This document shows positions 12,197 through 23,636 of a DNA stretch of 64,000 bases, in pieces. The notes under the pieces are model-generated. The model was not told the DNA's origin and did not search any database. It worked only from the letters and a program-made list of their open reading frames with translations. Source of the stretch: Leptodactylus fallax (taxonomy: Eukaryota > Chordata > Amphibia > Anura > Leptodactylidae); NCBI GenBank assembly GCA_947044405.1, contig CAMRHE010000169.1:1240501-1304500 (forward strand). The letters are read 5' to 3'. Position 1 is the first letter of the stretch, and each line of letters starts with the position of its first letter. A program made the position numbers and the translations under genes.

Positions 12197-12765
12197 CATT
12201 GAGGTGGATCTACTATTGTGTTTCCAACTAGGCTTTGGCATAAAATGCACCAAAATGTGGACTATCTTGGCACATTTTGATGCATTGTGACACATATAGC
12301 TGAGATTACATTTTTCTGACTTGCTAGACAAATGGGTGTGATTTCAGAATTAAGGGATGTGGCTAAAATGTGACAAAATTCTCTCATAAAATTCTGGGTT
12401 AAAATAAGCAAACTAATAGCTGTTCTAAACTTAGATCAGACAGTCTAAGGCTAAGGCCCCACGTGGCGTCCCGCAGCAAAAAAGCTGTGGGAAAAGCCAC
12501 AGCGGCAACGCCTCGCGTTACTTCCCGCAGCGCTTTGCACAGAAAGTTCTCAGAGGTTACTTCTGTGGACTTTCTTCTTCAATTATATCTATAGGGAAAC
12601 CGCTGGCGTTTCCGTAGATATAATTTTCATTTAGTTTCCGCCACTTGGGGCCCCGGTCTAAAGCAGTTCCAGCTTTATCACCTAGCATGAGCCACTGTGG
12701 TACATTTTCAGACTGCTTGTTTGAGTTTAAACTGTCTAGCTATTAATAAATGGGGGCCATTGAGT
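12197..12765. repeat. interspersed repeat family X, split by MITE-1
   Basis: The left part reads ggatctactattgtg, ttccaactaggctttgg and caccaaaatgtgg. A related copy at 42361-42575 reads gatttactatcgtg, ttccagctagactctgg and gccaaaatgttg. The right part (12662-12765) has cattttcagactgcttg, matching cattttcagactgctaag at 42550. MITE-1 copy d sits inside it. Class unknown. Confidence 0.5.
12449..12658. repeat. MITE-1 copy d, full ends
   Basis: It starts ggctaaggccccacgtggcg and ends cacttggggccccggtc, flanked by TAA (12446-12448 and 12659-12661). It interrupts family X, so it inserted after that repeat. Confidence 0.8.
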
Positions 12766-13457
12766 TTTATTTGAGACAAAACAAATAGCTATAAATTTAG
12801 GAATAGGGGTATTGATCCAACCATAGAAAACAGCTGATTTTCAGTTTCTGCCCAGAAATACATTATCATGCGAATCTGCCATTACAATATGTTCTTATAA
12901 ATACACCAAACTCTTTGCTATGATTCCACTGTGTTCTATCTTATAATAACCAAAGTGCACAATATTTTTTTGGGTGTAAAAGCTGGGAGGACCGGTCTTA
13001 ATACATTGCCTTTACAAGAGGCAGTATGTTCTAATGACAGATCCATTTTAACATCCCCATTTATATAGTGTGGTATAACCCTTCACTGCTGCTGAAACTG
13101 TATGCTAATGCCTTTGTTTTTTATGGCTTTTACCATACTTTTTAAATAAGCATTTCTAGGGAATATTCCTTGGAATGCTTCTCCTTTTAAAAAATTCACA
13201 AGTCACTAGCATACAATATCAGGTCACTAATGGAAAATGCAGCTGCTGAACATGGTAAAAACAAAGAATGTGAACGTGGCTTATAGAAGTGGCTTTTGTG
13301 AACACTATTATTTCTGCTTTCTATCATACTTGTCATTTACTGTATATTACTATGTGTTCATGGGAATAGTTTGGGGGCCTAGCAGAATATTTATACTGGA
13401 AACCATTGAGGTGCCAACTAGCCACACTGCCTTGGCTAGAGTAATTACATACAGGAT
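12766..13457. other. no recognisable feature
   Basis: Non-coding A/T-rich DNA; nothing matched. Confidence 0.45.
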
Positions 13458-13460
13458 TAA

Positions 13461-13628
13461 GGCTAAGGCCCCACATTGTGGAAATGCACTGCTTTGGGCT
13501 GCTGCGGAAACGCATCAGGAAAAAACGCTGTATTGTACAGTATCAGTGAAACTCATCCACACATTGCAGAAAAAAAGAGCTGTGTTTTCGAAAAGTGCAG
13601 CATGTTTATTTTAGCTGTGAATTCGCAA

Positions 13629-13633
<5 letters not shown>
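13461..13633. repeat. MITE-1 copy e, left half
   Basis: It starts ggctaaggccccacattgtg after TAA. The matching right half is at 16121-16249. The two halves are separated by microsatellites and a composite of Tc1 pieces. Confidence 0.75.
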
Positions 13634-13684
<51 letters not shown>

Positions 13685-13707
13685 ATATATATATATATAT
13701 ATATATA
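13634..13707. repeat. (CT)n then (TA)n microsatellite
   Basis: About 47 bp of CT dinucleotides (13634-13680) followed by about 27 bp of TA dinucleotides. The TA tract is a natural target for Tc1 insertion, and the next element begins immediately after a TA at 13712-13713. Confidence 0.95.
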
Positions 13708-13713
13708 CAGATA

Positions 13714-14157
13714 CAGTGGGGAAAAAAAAGTATTTAGTCAGCCACCAATTGTGCAAGTTCTCCCACTTAAAAAGATGAGAGAGGCCTTTAATTGACATCA
13801 TAGGTAGACCTCAACTATGAGAGACAAAATGAGAAAACATATCTAGAAAGTCACATTGTCTGATTTTTTAAGAATTTATTTGCAAATTATGGTGGAAAAT
13901 AAGTATTTGGTCAATAACAAAAGTTCATCTCAATACTTTGTTATATATCCTTTGTTGGCAATGACAGAGGTCAAACGTTTTCTGTAAGTCTTCACAAGGT
14001 TGGCACACACTGTTGCTGGTATGGTGGCCCATTCCTCCATACAGATCTTCTCTAGAGCAGTAATGTTTTGGGGCTGTCGCTGGGCAACACGGACTTTCAA
14101 CTATGGGGTTGAGATCTGGAGACTGGCTAGGCTACTCCAGGACCTTGAAATGCTTCT
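13714..14157 (-). pseudogene. Tc1 transposase C-terminus with TIR (family A fragment)
   Basis: The terminus cagtggggaaaaaaaagtat is the TIR of family A, also seen complete at 42798-43181. The minus strand encodes a Tc1 C-terminus: ...SQSPDLNPI... near 14120, then [19 protein letters not shown], then [18 protein letters not shown] and a stop. The N-terminal two thirds and the other TIR are absent; the fragment stops at about 14157, where a different Tc1 family starts. Inactive. Confidence 0.75.
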
Positions 14158-15654
14158 TGTGGAATTATATACTTAACAAAAAAGTGTGAAACAACTGAAA
14201 ATATGTCTTATATTCTAGGTTCTTCAAAGTAGCCACCTTTTTGCTTTGATTACTGCTTTGCACATTCTTGGCATTCTCTTAATGAGCTTCAAGAGGTAGT
14301 CACCTGAAATGGCTTTCACTTCACAGGTGTGCCCTGTCACGTTTAATAAGTGGGATTTCTTGCCTTATAAATGGGGTTGGGACCATCACTTGTGTTGTTC
14401 AGAAGTCAGGTGGATACACAGCTGATAGTCCTATTGAATGGAGTGTTAGAATTTGTATTATGGCAAGAAAAAAGCAGCTAAGAAAAATAAGTGGCCATCA
14501 TTACTTTAAGAAATGAAGGTCAGTCAGTCCGAAAAATTGGGCAAACTTTGAAAGTGTCCCCAAGTGCAGTGGCCAAAACCATCAAGCGCTACAAAGAAAC
14601 TGGCTCACATGAGGACCGCCCCAGGAAAGGAAGACCAAGAGTCACCTCTGCTGCGGAGGATAAGTTCATCCGAGTCACCAGCCTCAGAAATCGCAGGTTA
14701 ACAGCAGCTCAGATTAGAGACCAGGTCAATGCCACACAGAGTTCTAGCAGCAGACACATCTCTACAACAACTGTTAAGAGGAGACTGTGTGCAGCAGGCC
14801 TTCATGGTAAAATAGCTGCTAGGAAACCACTTCTAAGGACAGGCAACAAGCAGAAGAGACTTGTTTGGGCTAAAGAACACAAGGAATGGACATTAGACTT
14901 GTGGAAATCTGTGCTTTGGTCTGATGACTCCAAATTTGAGATCTTTGGTTCCAACCACCGTGTCTTTGTGCGACGCAGAAAAGGTGAACGAATGGACTCT
15001 ACATGCCTGATTCCCACCGTGAAGCATGGAGGAGGAGGTGTGATGGTGTGGGGGTGCTTTGCTGGTGACACTGTTGGGGATTTATTCAAAATTGAAGGAA
15101 TACTGAACCAGCATGGTTACCACAGCATCTTGCAGCGGCATGCTATTCTATCCGGTTTGCGTTTAGTTGGACCATCATTTATTTTTCAACAGGATAATGA
15201 CCCCAAACACACCTCCAGACTGTGTAAGGGCTATTTGACCAAGAAGGCGAGTGATGGGGTGCTACGCCAGATGACCTGGCCTCCACAGTCACCAGACCTG
15301 AACCCAATCGAGATGGTTTGGGGTGAGCTGGACTGCAGAGTGAAGGCAAAAGGGCCAACAAGTGCTAAGCATCTCTGGGAACTCCTTCAAGACTGTTGGA
15401 AGACCATTTCAGGTGGCTACCTCTTGAAGCTCATAAAGAGAATGCCAAGAGTGTGCAAAGCAGTAATCAAAGCAAAAGGTGGCTACTTTGAAGAACCTAG
15501 AATATAAGACATATTTTCAATTGTTTCACACTTTTTTGTTAAGTATATAATTCCACATGTGTTAATTCATAGTTTTGATGCCTTCAGTGTGATTCTACAA
15601 TTTTTATAGTCATGAAAATACAGAAAACTCTTGGAATGAGAAGGTGTGTCCAAA
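14158..15654 (+). mobile_element. Intruder-type (DD38E) Tc1 element, copy 1, both tips lost
   Basis: Aligned by eye to the copies at 51877-53506 and 61789-63407, this copy starts at tgtggaattatatact, about 110 bp inside the left TIR, and ends at gtgtgtccaaa, about 20 bp short of the right tip. No TA duplication remains at either side. The flanks are two different Tc1 families (A and B). This is therefore a rearranged fragment rather than a simple insertion. Confidence 0.75.
14460..15507 (+). pseudogene. DD38E Tc1-like transposase, frameshifted N-terminus
   Basis: The reading frame from 14491 to 15507 (338 codons) matches the intact copy at 52291-53343. It has an HTH region (SVRKIGQTLKVSPSAVAKTI), first catalytic D in LWSDDSKFEIFG, second D in FQQDNDPKH and E in [11 protein letters not shown]. 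There are 38 residues between the second D and E. The original start ATG is at 14460-14462. Relative to the intact copy, about 5 bp are missing at 14481-14490, which shifts the frame before residue 12. The catalytic triad is retained, unlike copy 2. Without a usable ATG in frame it is judged inactive. Confidence 0.85.
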
Positions 15655-16120
15655 TCTTTTTCTATCCAAATCCGGCTTTAAACTTCTCCACAACAGTATC
15701 ACGGACCTGCCTGGTGTGTTCCTTGGTCTTCATGATGCTGTCTGCGCTTTAAACAGAACCCTGAGACTATCACAGAGCAGGTGCATTTATACGGAGACTT
15801 GATTACACACAGGTGGATTATATTTATCATCATCAGTCATTTAGGACAACATTGGATCATTCAGAGATCCTCACTGAACTTCTGGAGTGAGTTTGCTGCA
15901 CTGAAAGTAAAGGGGCTGAATAATATTGCACGCCCCACTTTTCAGTTTTATTTTTTACAAAAGTTTAAAATAACCAATAAATTTTGTTCTTCACAATTGT
16001 GTCTCACTTATTGTTGATTCTTCACCAAAAAATTTAAATTTTATATCTTTATGTTTGAAGCCTGAAATGTGGCAAAAGGTTGAAAAGTTCAAGGGGGCCG
16101 AATACTTTCGCATGGCACTA
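15655..16120 (-). pseudogene. Tc1 transposase N-terminus with TIR (family B fragment)
   Basis: On the minus strand an ATG near 15735 opens MKTKEHTRQVRDTVVEKFK followed by AGFG and a stop, closely resembling the start of the transposase at 49512. The right terminus, read on the minus strand, is tagtgccatgcgaaag then tattcggcccccttgaac, related to the TIR at 48978 (cagtgccttgcaaaagtatt). Everything after the first ~25 codons is missing. It shares strand with the family A fragment but not its TIR, so the two come from different families. Confidence 0.7.
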
Positions 16121-16249
16121 TATATATTATATATCTATAAAATGGAAAGAAAAAAATACAGCAAAAACACAATGAAAAATGCCTTGGAAAAGAAACTTTA
16201 TTTTCTGCAGCATTTTTTTTCAGTGCATTTTGTTACATGGGCCTTAGCC
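16121..16249. repeat. MITE-1 copy e, right half
   Basis: It ends acatgggccttagcc followed by TTA (16250-16252), the MITE-1 right terminus. It completes the half at 13461-13633. Confidence 0.7.
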
Positions 16250-16252
16250 TTA

Positions 16253-17913
16253 GACAGCAAATTTTTACCCAGCTGAAGAAAAACTCAACTGTTGTACCAT
16301 TCTAACCTCATTACGCTCAGACAAGAGTTATATGAAATAATACATGCATACATTTTCACTCTTTGTTTGTTAGTAGACCCAGGTAAAAGAGGGAATAAGC
16401 TTTTCATGTAAATGTTAACACCTCATATTTTTTTCTAGAAAGATCCAGCCTATGATCAGTTTATGTATCCTTGTTGGTAGCTTTCTGCCTTTCTATCTGT
16501 CTATATAACAGCAGTATCCTCTGAATTTAGCTTTGTAGAAAGAGATCTGGACATCTTGATCACAGTGGCTGCAATGGTTGCTTTCAGGCAAGAATTTTCC
16601 TGAGGAAGTCTACATTCATGGGCCAAGCTGTAGACTAGACAAGCCATTAGATAAGTTTTTGAAGCAGTTCACGCTGTTGAAAAAAACAACTGGAATGGAC
16701 TACTTCAGGCTCCAAACAGAAATGTAATTCAGCTGGTAATGAGACGTGCAAATTGCCCTTTTTGCTATTTTTTTTTTAAATATTTTTTGTATTCATATTC
16801 TAGACACCCTTCTGTAGATGTCACTTTGAGTAGTGAAAAGGTAAAGCTTAGCCTGCATCCTGCCTGGCTGGGGGGAGGTTGATTCTGTTTTATGTGGATA
16901 ATTATTTTAACCTTTATAACACATCCAGACCTGGTAGGTCTAGTTTCTTGCATTTACCCTGACATTTACATCTCCTTTGTACAGTTATAGCACAACGCTC
17001 CACTGCCATGTCAGTTCATGGTCACAGGGGTCTCTAACATTTCTACCACCCCGCAATCCGCAGTCTAAAATGCTATTATTAAGACCTATGATGCCTAAAA
17101 ATGAGATTGCATGGTTATGACTAGAGTGCTGTAGCCTTAAATAGTCCTCCAACTGTTTTGAATGCTATTATTAAGTGTCCTGGGGAAATGCAAAAATTAC
17201 CCAGTGATCCCCAGACTTAATTTTATTTAAGCATTCTGCAGAGTTTAGAGGTCTGTAATATATTCCTTGGACTCAGACCCTGGCTTTTAAAATGCATGTA
17301 TTTTTGTTACAGTTTGGAAACATGTTTTTCACTTAATGTATATATGCACAATACAAATTTTAACACCTCTCATTTCAAGTGGTTTGACACAACATTGGAT
17401 AAAATATTTAAAGTCATTTTACACAAATTTAGATTTTTTTTAAAAATATTCTAGTGAGCACCCAGATGTACGGTAACAGTGGTTAAATAAATGTTAGAAG
17501 CAAATATTGCATTCAAATCTGAAATGTAGCATCATAGAACAGGAGAAAAAGACGGTCTTTAAGGACAACTATTATCAAGGTGCAGAAATTAATTGGATAC
17601 TTTAATTGAGCCAGATTACTAGCTAATGCTGTCTTGAATACAGTAATTCGTCTATTAAATTATCTTTGAATAATTACCTGAAATTTCTCAGCTGCAGGGT
17701 CTGATGGCTATTTAATTGCACAGTTGCTATATAATTACTTAACAAGGTGTCCTAGAATAGTTTAATTTTCCTTTATTGTAAAAGCAAAAAAGCAGAACCT
17801 ACAGTAACTGAATCCTGCAGTATCTTGTATGGTTTATGTTTATTAGGGTACGAGACAAACAACTAGGTTTAAGGCAAAAGATATGGCTAGTATGTAACCG
17901 TTACAATTCTACA
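16253..17913. other. no recognisable gene
   Basis: A/T-rich non-coding DNA of about 1.66 kb with nothing matched. Confidence 0.45.

Positions 17914-17962
<49 letters not shown>
17914..17962. repeat. (ATCT)n microsatellite
   Basis: About twelve uninterrupted ATCT units. Confidence 0.95.
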
Positions 17963-17963
<1 letters not shown>

Positions 17964-18974
17964 CATGTATCAATTGACATTTAATTTATGTTTAGATTGA
18001 TATTAAAATGAAACAATTATTTAATAATATAATGTATGACTGGCTGACACTATAACTATGATGATTTTTAACTAAGATTTAAAACAAGAGCAATAATTGT
18101 TGAAAATAAAATATTAATTGACAGTTTGAATATAAACGTAGATAAAACTGGGTGTAAATGGTATAAATGTTAGGAGACATGCTGTTATTTGGTTAAAATA
18201 TTTATCAATTTCTCAGATTTTTGACTTTCAAAAGTGAAACACGTAGGATTAGCCATAACAGGAGCAAGGCTTTCCCTGTTTTATAACTGTCTGCATTATT
18301 AGAGACAGTTGATGTGAATGTGAGACATTTTCAAAATTGACGCTGATATCTCTCAAAATAATAATGCTTTCTACATGGATCAAAAATCTAGGATATGTTC
18401 ACAGAATACACTATTTTATGTGAAAAATTCTCTGTTGGGACCAACACTTAAGTACTTTAAGGTCACACATTTTTCAGTGTTTTTAAACTATTGTAAAAAC
18501 ACCTTTTTTGACCCATCTATTACATTTTCCAAAACATTTTTGAGCAAAACTGTTTTAACAAAATTTAGGGGAATATATTCCCAATATGTTTTCTTTTACC
18601 AATTAAAAAAAAATATACTAAAACATATATTTTTTGTTTGTTTTTATTTTAAAATTGTGTAACTTTTTATTTTATTCTCTGGAAATTATTATGGGGTAGC
18701 TGTGCTATCCACAGTCAATTTCAGCTGTACTTTGAAACAGATGGAGGGAACTCTGACCCTGACTGATTAACCCCCTAGATTTCAATAGTGACAGTGATTT
18801 TTCAGTGTTAGCAGATCTTTGTAAACCAATTGGCACTCCTGCAACCTGATTGTGGAGTGCTGATGGGTTATCATGGCAAATGGGGGCCTGACAAAGGCCC
18901 CTTAGGTCAAATATGTACCAGGGTTTATAAGAACCTTTTTGAGGCTGGATTTAATAGGCTGCCTGTCAGTGTAA
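17963..18974. other. unassigned A/T-rich DNA
   Basis: No gene. Around 18800-18960 the text (caattggcactcctgcaacc, tgatgggttatcatggc) resembles 4890-4980 (ctcattggcaccccaatgat), suggesting an old shared repeat. Confidence 0.4.
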
Positions 18975-19180
18975 GGCTAGGTTTACACCTGCACTTGATC
19001 ACCGTTTCACGATTCCTTCCCCCATTCCGCATTTTTCGGGCGGAAACCCGACGGACCCTATTATAGTCTAAGGGGTCCGTGGGTTACTGCGGGTAACCGC
19101 TTTATAAGCGGATTGGGTTTCCTTTTTTTGGGTCCGCTTGGGGAATAAAGAATGGAAACCCCAATGTTGTGAACCTAGCG
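18975..19180. repeat. MITE-2, TAA-flanked
   Basis: It starts ggctaggtttacacctgc. The reverse complement of its end reads cgctaggttcacaac. TAA flanks both ends (18972-18974 and 19181-19183). At 206 bp with a 3-bp TWA duplication, it fits a PIF/Harbinger-type MITE. The middle is rich in gggtccg/cggaccc palindromes. Confidence 0.7.
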
Positions 19181-19239
19181 TAACACTCACAGCTATAATA
19201 TGCTGTAATACAGAAGCATTTCTGTACATTTTCCCTTAC

Positions 19240-19370
19240 AAAAAGGGAAAAAAAGTTAATAAATTATATGTACCACAAAATAGTACAAATTAAAACTATA
19301 AACTATCCTGCAAAAATTAAGTCCTCAGAAAGCTACAGTACAAAACATTAAAAAAAATGCATTGTGCAAA
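19240..19370. repeat. family Y fragment
   Basis: A short diverged stretch with accacaaaatagtacaaatt and gcaaaaattaagtcctcag, parallel to the repeat at 4191-4620. Confidence 0.35.
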
Positions 19371-19559
19371 ATCAGTCATATAAAGGAAATTATGACAGGA
19401 TTCCCGACAAGTCACAGACCTTAGAAAGTTTGGGCATTTATGGCCATATCAATTGGCAGCAGATCAAGACCACAGTAAATTATTTATATCTGTAAAAATG
19501 TTTAACTTTTTATTGACTCCATATTTAAATTTGGTTCTATATGTGGGAAAACAACTTTA

Positions 19560-19840
19560 GGCTAAGGCCCCACGTAGTGGGCTGCAGCAAAAAAAGCATT
19601 GCAGGAAAAACCATGGCGGCAATGCATTGCGTTTTTTTCTGCAGCGCTTTTCATATAAAGTCTGCAGAGGTTTCCTCTGCGGACTTTTTGCTTCCATTAT
19701 ACCTATAGGGAAACCACCGGCATTTCAGTAGGTATAATTGCCCTGCTGCGATTTCCAAAACCGCAACGGTTTTGGAAATTGCAGCGTGTCTGCTGCGCGT
19801 ATTTTTCCTCAAGGTGTGGATGGGATTCTCTCACCTTGCG
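19560..19840. repeat. MITE-1 copy f, aberrant right end
   Basis: It starts ggctaaggccccacgtagtg after TTA (19557-19559). The interior matches the family, including an inner palindrome around aaaaccgcaacggttttgg. The right side lacks gtggggccttagcc and fades after caaggtgtggatggg. A TTA at 19841-19843 may mark its end. Confidence 0.65.
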
Positions 19841-19843
19841 TTA

Positions 19844-20704
19844 AAGCAGAAGAGAAAACTATATGACAGATTTAGTCTCTCATACATACAAACTATACAT
19901 GCCATGCATATAGGAATATAAGATGCCAGGGGTAAAATGGGATGTCTAAGAAAACCTGTCACATTGAACAAAGGCCCAGATTTACTTATTGTGGTAATGA
20001 CTAGACAGTGGTATAAATGTGTCAGATATTTGGCACATCTCAACTCATCTTCATGCATCTTGGCTCATCTAGTTTAAGCTAAAATTTTTCTAGACATATG
20101 GCTATGGCTTCCCAGATAAGGGTATGTGGCTTAAATGCTCCAATGTTACAGTAAGTGCCCCTGTTATAGGCCCCCACACAATATAGTGCCCTCCCATGCA
20201 GGCCTGCTAACAGGTACTTTAGGCAGCTACCTACTGGATTATTCCAGCATGTAACGCCAAACGTCCACGGCCAACTCCACTTAGGCTTCCGGGGAGGTCA
20301 CCTATTATGTCTTGATGCTTAAGAGCACCAAGACGCAACATCCAGGATGTAATAAGTAGTACCCCTGTAAGCCTAAGCAGAGGTGGACGTGGACAGGAGC
20401 AGGGATAGGTAAGTGAAAATTGGCTGTTACCTGCTGGAGTAATCCAGTTGGTAACAGCCTATTAAAAAATGCTGTGAAGGAGGGGGTGGTCGGGCTATGC
20501 TATGGCTGCTATGGCAGTAGTTACGCCTCTGCTGGTGAATTTTTTTTTTTTTTAAGAAGTTTAAAAAATCCTAAAATCCTACAGTTTTCACACTGGCCAC
20601 TAAACCTAATAATATGCTGGCACTTTCTGTTATGTACATTATACATTATTCTGTTCACTTCTCAGCATTCATCTTATCACAGGCATAATTACATTAAAAT
20701 ATTG
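19844..20704. other. non-coding, family X trace at about 19975-20130
   Basis: Contains cagatttacttattgtgg, agtggtataaatgtg and atatttggcacatc, reminiscent of family X. The 106-codon plus-strand frame at 20420-20740 has no recognisable similarity and runs into the Tc1 TIR, so I do not call it a gene. Confidence 0.4.
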
Positions 20705-20706
20705 TA

Positions 20707-22325
20707 CAGTCATATGAAAAAGTTTGGGCACCCCTATTAATCTTAATCATTTTTAGTTCTAAATATTTGGGTGTTTGCAACAGCCATTTCAATTTGATAT
20801 ATCTAATAACTGATGGACACAGTAATATTTCAGGATTGAAATGAGGTTTATTGTACTAACAGAAAATGTGCAATATGCATTAAACCAAAATTTGACCGGT
20901 GCAAAAGTATGGGCACCTCAACAGAAAAGTGACATTAATATTTAGTAGATCCTCCTTTGCAAAAATAACAGCCTCTAGTCGCTTCCTGTAGCTTTTAATC
21001 AGTTCCTGGATCCTGGATGAAGGTATTTTTGACCATTCCTCTTTACAAAACAATTCCAGTTCAGTTAAGTTTGATGGTCGCCGAGCATGGACAGCCCGCT
21101 TCAAATTATCCCACAGATGTTCAATGATATTCAGGTCTGGGGACTGGGATGGCCATTCCAGAACATTGTAATTGTTCCTCTGCATGAATGCCTGAGTAGA
21201 TTTGGAGCTGTGTTTTGGATCATTGTCTTGCTGAAATATCCATCCCCGGCGTAACTTCAAATCGTCACTGATTCTTGTACATTATTCTCAAGAATCTGCT
21301 GATACTGAGTTGAATCCATGCGACCCTCAACTTTAACAAGATTTCCGGTGTCGGCATTGGCCACACAGCCCCAAAGCATGATGGAACCTCCACCAAATTT
21401 TACAGTGGGTAGCAAGTGTTTTTCTTGGAATGCTGTGTTTTTTGACGCCATGCATAACGCCTTTTGTATGACCAAACAACTCAATCTTTGTTTCATCAGC
21501 CACAGGACCTTCTTCCAAAATGAAGCTGGCTTGTCCAAATGTGCTTTTGCATACCTCAGGCGACTCTGTTTGTGGTGTGCTTCAGAAACGGCTCTTTCGC
21601 ATCACTCTCCCATACAGCTTCTCCTTCTGCAAAGTGTGCTGTATTGTTGACCGATGCACAGTGACACCACTGCAGCAAGATGATGCTGCAGCTCTTTGGA
21701 GGTGGTCTGTGGATTGTCCTTGACTGTTCTCACCATTCTTCTCTCTGCCTTTCTGATATTTCTTGGCCTGCCACTTCTGGGCTTAACAAGAACTGTCCCT
21801 GTGGTCTCCATTTCCTTACTATGTTCCTCACAGTTAAATCTCTGAGACAACTTTTGTATCCTTCCCCTGAACAACTATGTTGAACAATCTTTGTTTTCAG
21901 ATCATTTGAGAGTTGTTTTGAGGAGCCCATGATGCCACTCTTCAGAGGAGATTCAAATAGGAGAACAACTGCAATTGGCCACCTTAAATACCTTTTCTCA
22001 TGATTGGATACACCTGGCTATGAAGTTCAAAGCTCAGTGAGGTTACAAAACCAATTTTGTGCTTCAGTAAGTCAGTAAAAAGTAGTTAGGAGTATTCAAA
22101 TCAATAAAATGATAAGGGTACCCAAATTTTTACACCGGTCAAATTTTGGTTTAATGCATATTGCACATTTCTGTTAGTACAATAAACCCATTTCAATCCT
22201 GAAATATTACTGTGTCCATCAGTTATTAGATATATCAAATTGAAATGGCTGTTGCAAACAACCAAATATTTAGAACTAAAAATGATTAAGATTAATAGGG
22301 GTGCCCAAACTTTTTCATATGACTG
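20707..22325 (-). mobile_element. full-length Tc1 element (DD34E)
   Basis: It starts cagtcatatgaaaaagtttg and ends with the inverted copy, flanked by TA (20705-20706 and 22326-22327). The TIRs are about 205 bp and nearly identical by eye. At 1,619 bp it is the usual Tc1 size. The transposase lies on the minus strand. Confidence 0.9.
20915..21930 (-). pseudogene. Tc1 (DD34E) transposase, several frameshifts
   Basis: The ATG at 21930 opens MGSSKQLSNDLKTKIVQ. The coding text then jumps frames: an HTH/linker part (21874-21602, with RSGRPRNIRKAERRMV), a central part (21538-21257, TVKFGGGSIMLWG) and a C-terminal part (21260 downward, [13 protein letters not shown] and WPSQSPDLNIIEHLW). The second D and the E are 34 residues apart. 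The expected WSDET motif is degraded (VLWLMKQRLSCL spans it out of frame). Near 20950 a single-base loss carries the frame past the normal KGGSTKY-type stop. Clearly dead. Confidence 0.85.
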
Positions 22326-22327
22326 TA

Positions 22328-23632
22328 TCTATCATAGGATCCACCACTCACAATAGGTAATAGTCATAACTCATCTATTCCCCATCCCTGCACAATGTCT
22401 TCTGTCCAGGTCAAAGAACATATCTAGAAAACTCTCCAATATATCTCAATGACTATCTCCAGACAATTGCTGACTATGATCCATGTGCCTGCTGTAAAGC
22501 ATATCTCTAAATTGGCTGCCTGGTGCCACCACTACGGGAACTCAGTATGTGGGAATTAATTTGCTACCATTGAAGTCAATGGAAGTTGGAAAAATTTCTT
22601 TCAACTGAGCTCCCCCTAGTGGCTGTTGCAAAAAAGTGGATCTATGTCAGGAAGTTGCAGGAGGAGTTCTGCACCAGGCCCCCTCAAAGGGCCCCATAGC
22701 AGCTGCATGGTCTGCCTCCATGGTAGAGATGCCACTGATGCCAGCCTCCATAACAGAAAGTAGCATAAAAAAAATCAGAAAGAAAAGGATTAGAAAAAAA
22801 AAAAAAGAGTAGGTTTCACTAAGTGGTTTTAATTGGTAAAAATATAGGTGATGCATTCCCTTTAAGTAAGTTAACTTATGTTTCTTTAGCCATTCTTTGA
22901 TAACATAATTATCTCTCTATTTATCAAAGCTATAAAATAAGAGAGTCAGCCAACTGTATTTCATAAAGCTCTAGAGTACTGCAGGGTATAGTTATAGGAG
23001 ATACAGAGGTAGCAATAACTACTGGGCCGTGGAGCCTGAGGTGGCCCAAAGGCCTCTCTACAACATAGGAAGACACTAGTATTATAGATAATACATAGTA
23101 AGTGGAGACAGCATTACAAATATTGCATTGGTGCCCATGAGCCTCAAGTTGACAGCAACTTCAGGGTTTTTCTGTTGGCATGGAATTGTATTAGACTTTG
23201 TTTTATCAACACATTCCAAAGTAAAAAACAAGATAGACCTTATACTTCATATGTGGAATGATGGGGCTTTATAAACTGTGGAGCAAATTTATTAAGACTT
23301 TCGTATTGTACACCAGTCTTAATAAATGGTCCAAATGGTACAGAGAACCAGAGATTTATGAAAAGGCTGTTGGACGTTCCAGCACCACAATATGGCAGGC
23401 AATATGCAGTGCATGTTTGGCACAATAAAGAACCCTGCGACAAATATGTGCCTTATTATCGTCCCTCAACATTAGTTTCATAGAGGAAATGGCGAATTTC
23501 CTCCTAGTCTCTATGGTATCTCCCAACAAATTGTTTGACATTTGATTCTGATTCCAACCTTGATAAAAAGTTTGTAGTACACATTGAGAATTCTTGCAAT
23601 CTAAATATAAAGTGTAGCAGGTTTGTGAAAGT
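22328..23632. other. non-coding; weak MITE traces
   Basis: No gene. A stretch around 22985-23160 (cagggtatagttatagg, gtagcaataactactgggcc) resembles the hAT-type MITE at 57313-57459 (aggcatagctctatgg, gttgaagttgctactgggc). A ccctttaa terminus lies at 22857-22864. Confidence 0.4.
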
Positions 23633-23636
23633 CTTG

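Noticed and set aside
13476..13801. Frames of about 100 codons with Ser-Leu or Arg-Glu runs
   Set aside because: They are translations of (CT)n and (TA)n microsatellites.
20420..20740. 106-codon plus-strand frame
   Set aside because: No recognisable similarity, and its end lies in a Tc1 TIR. Probably chance.
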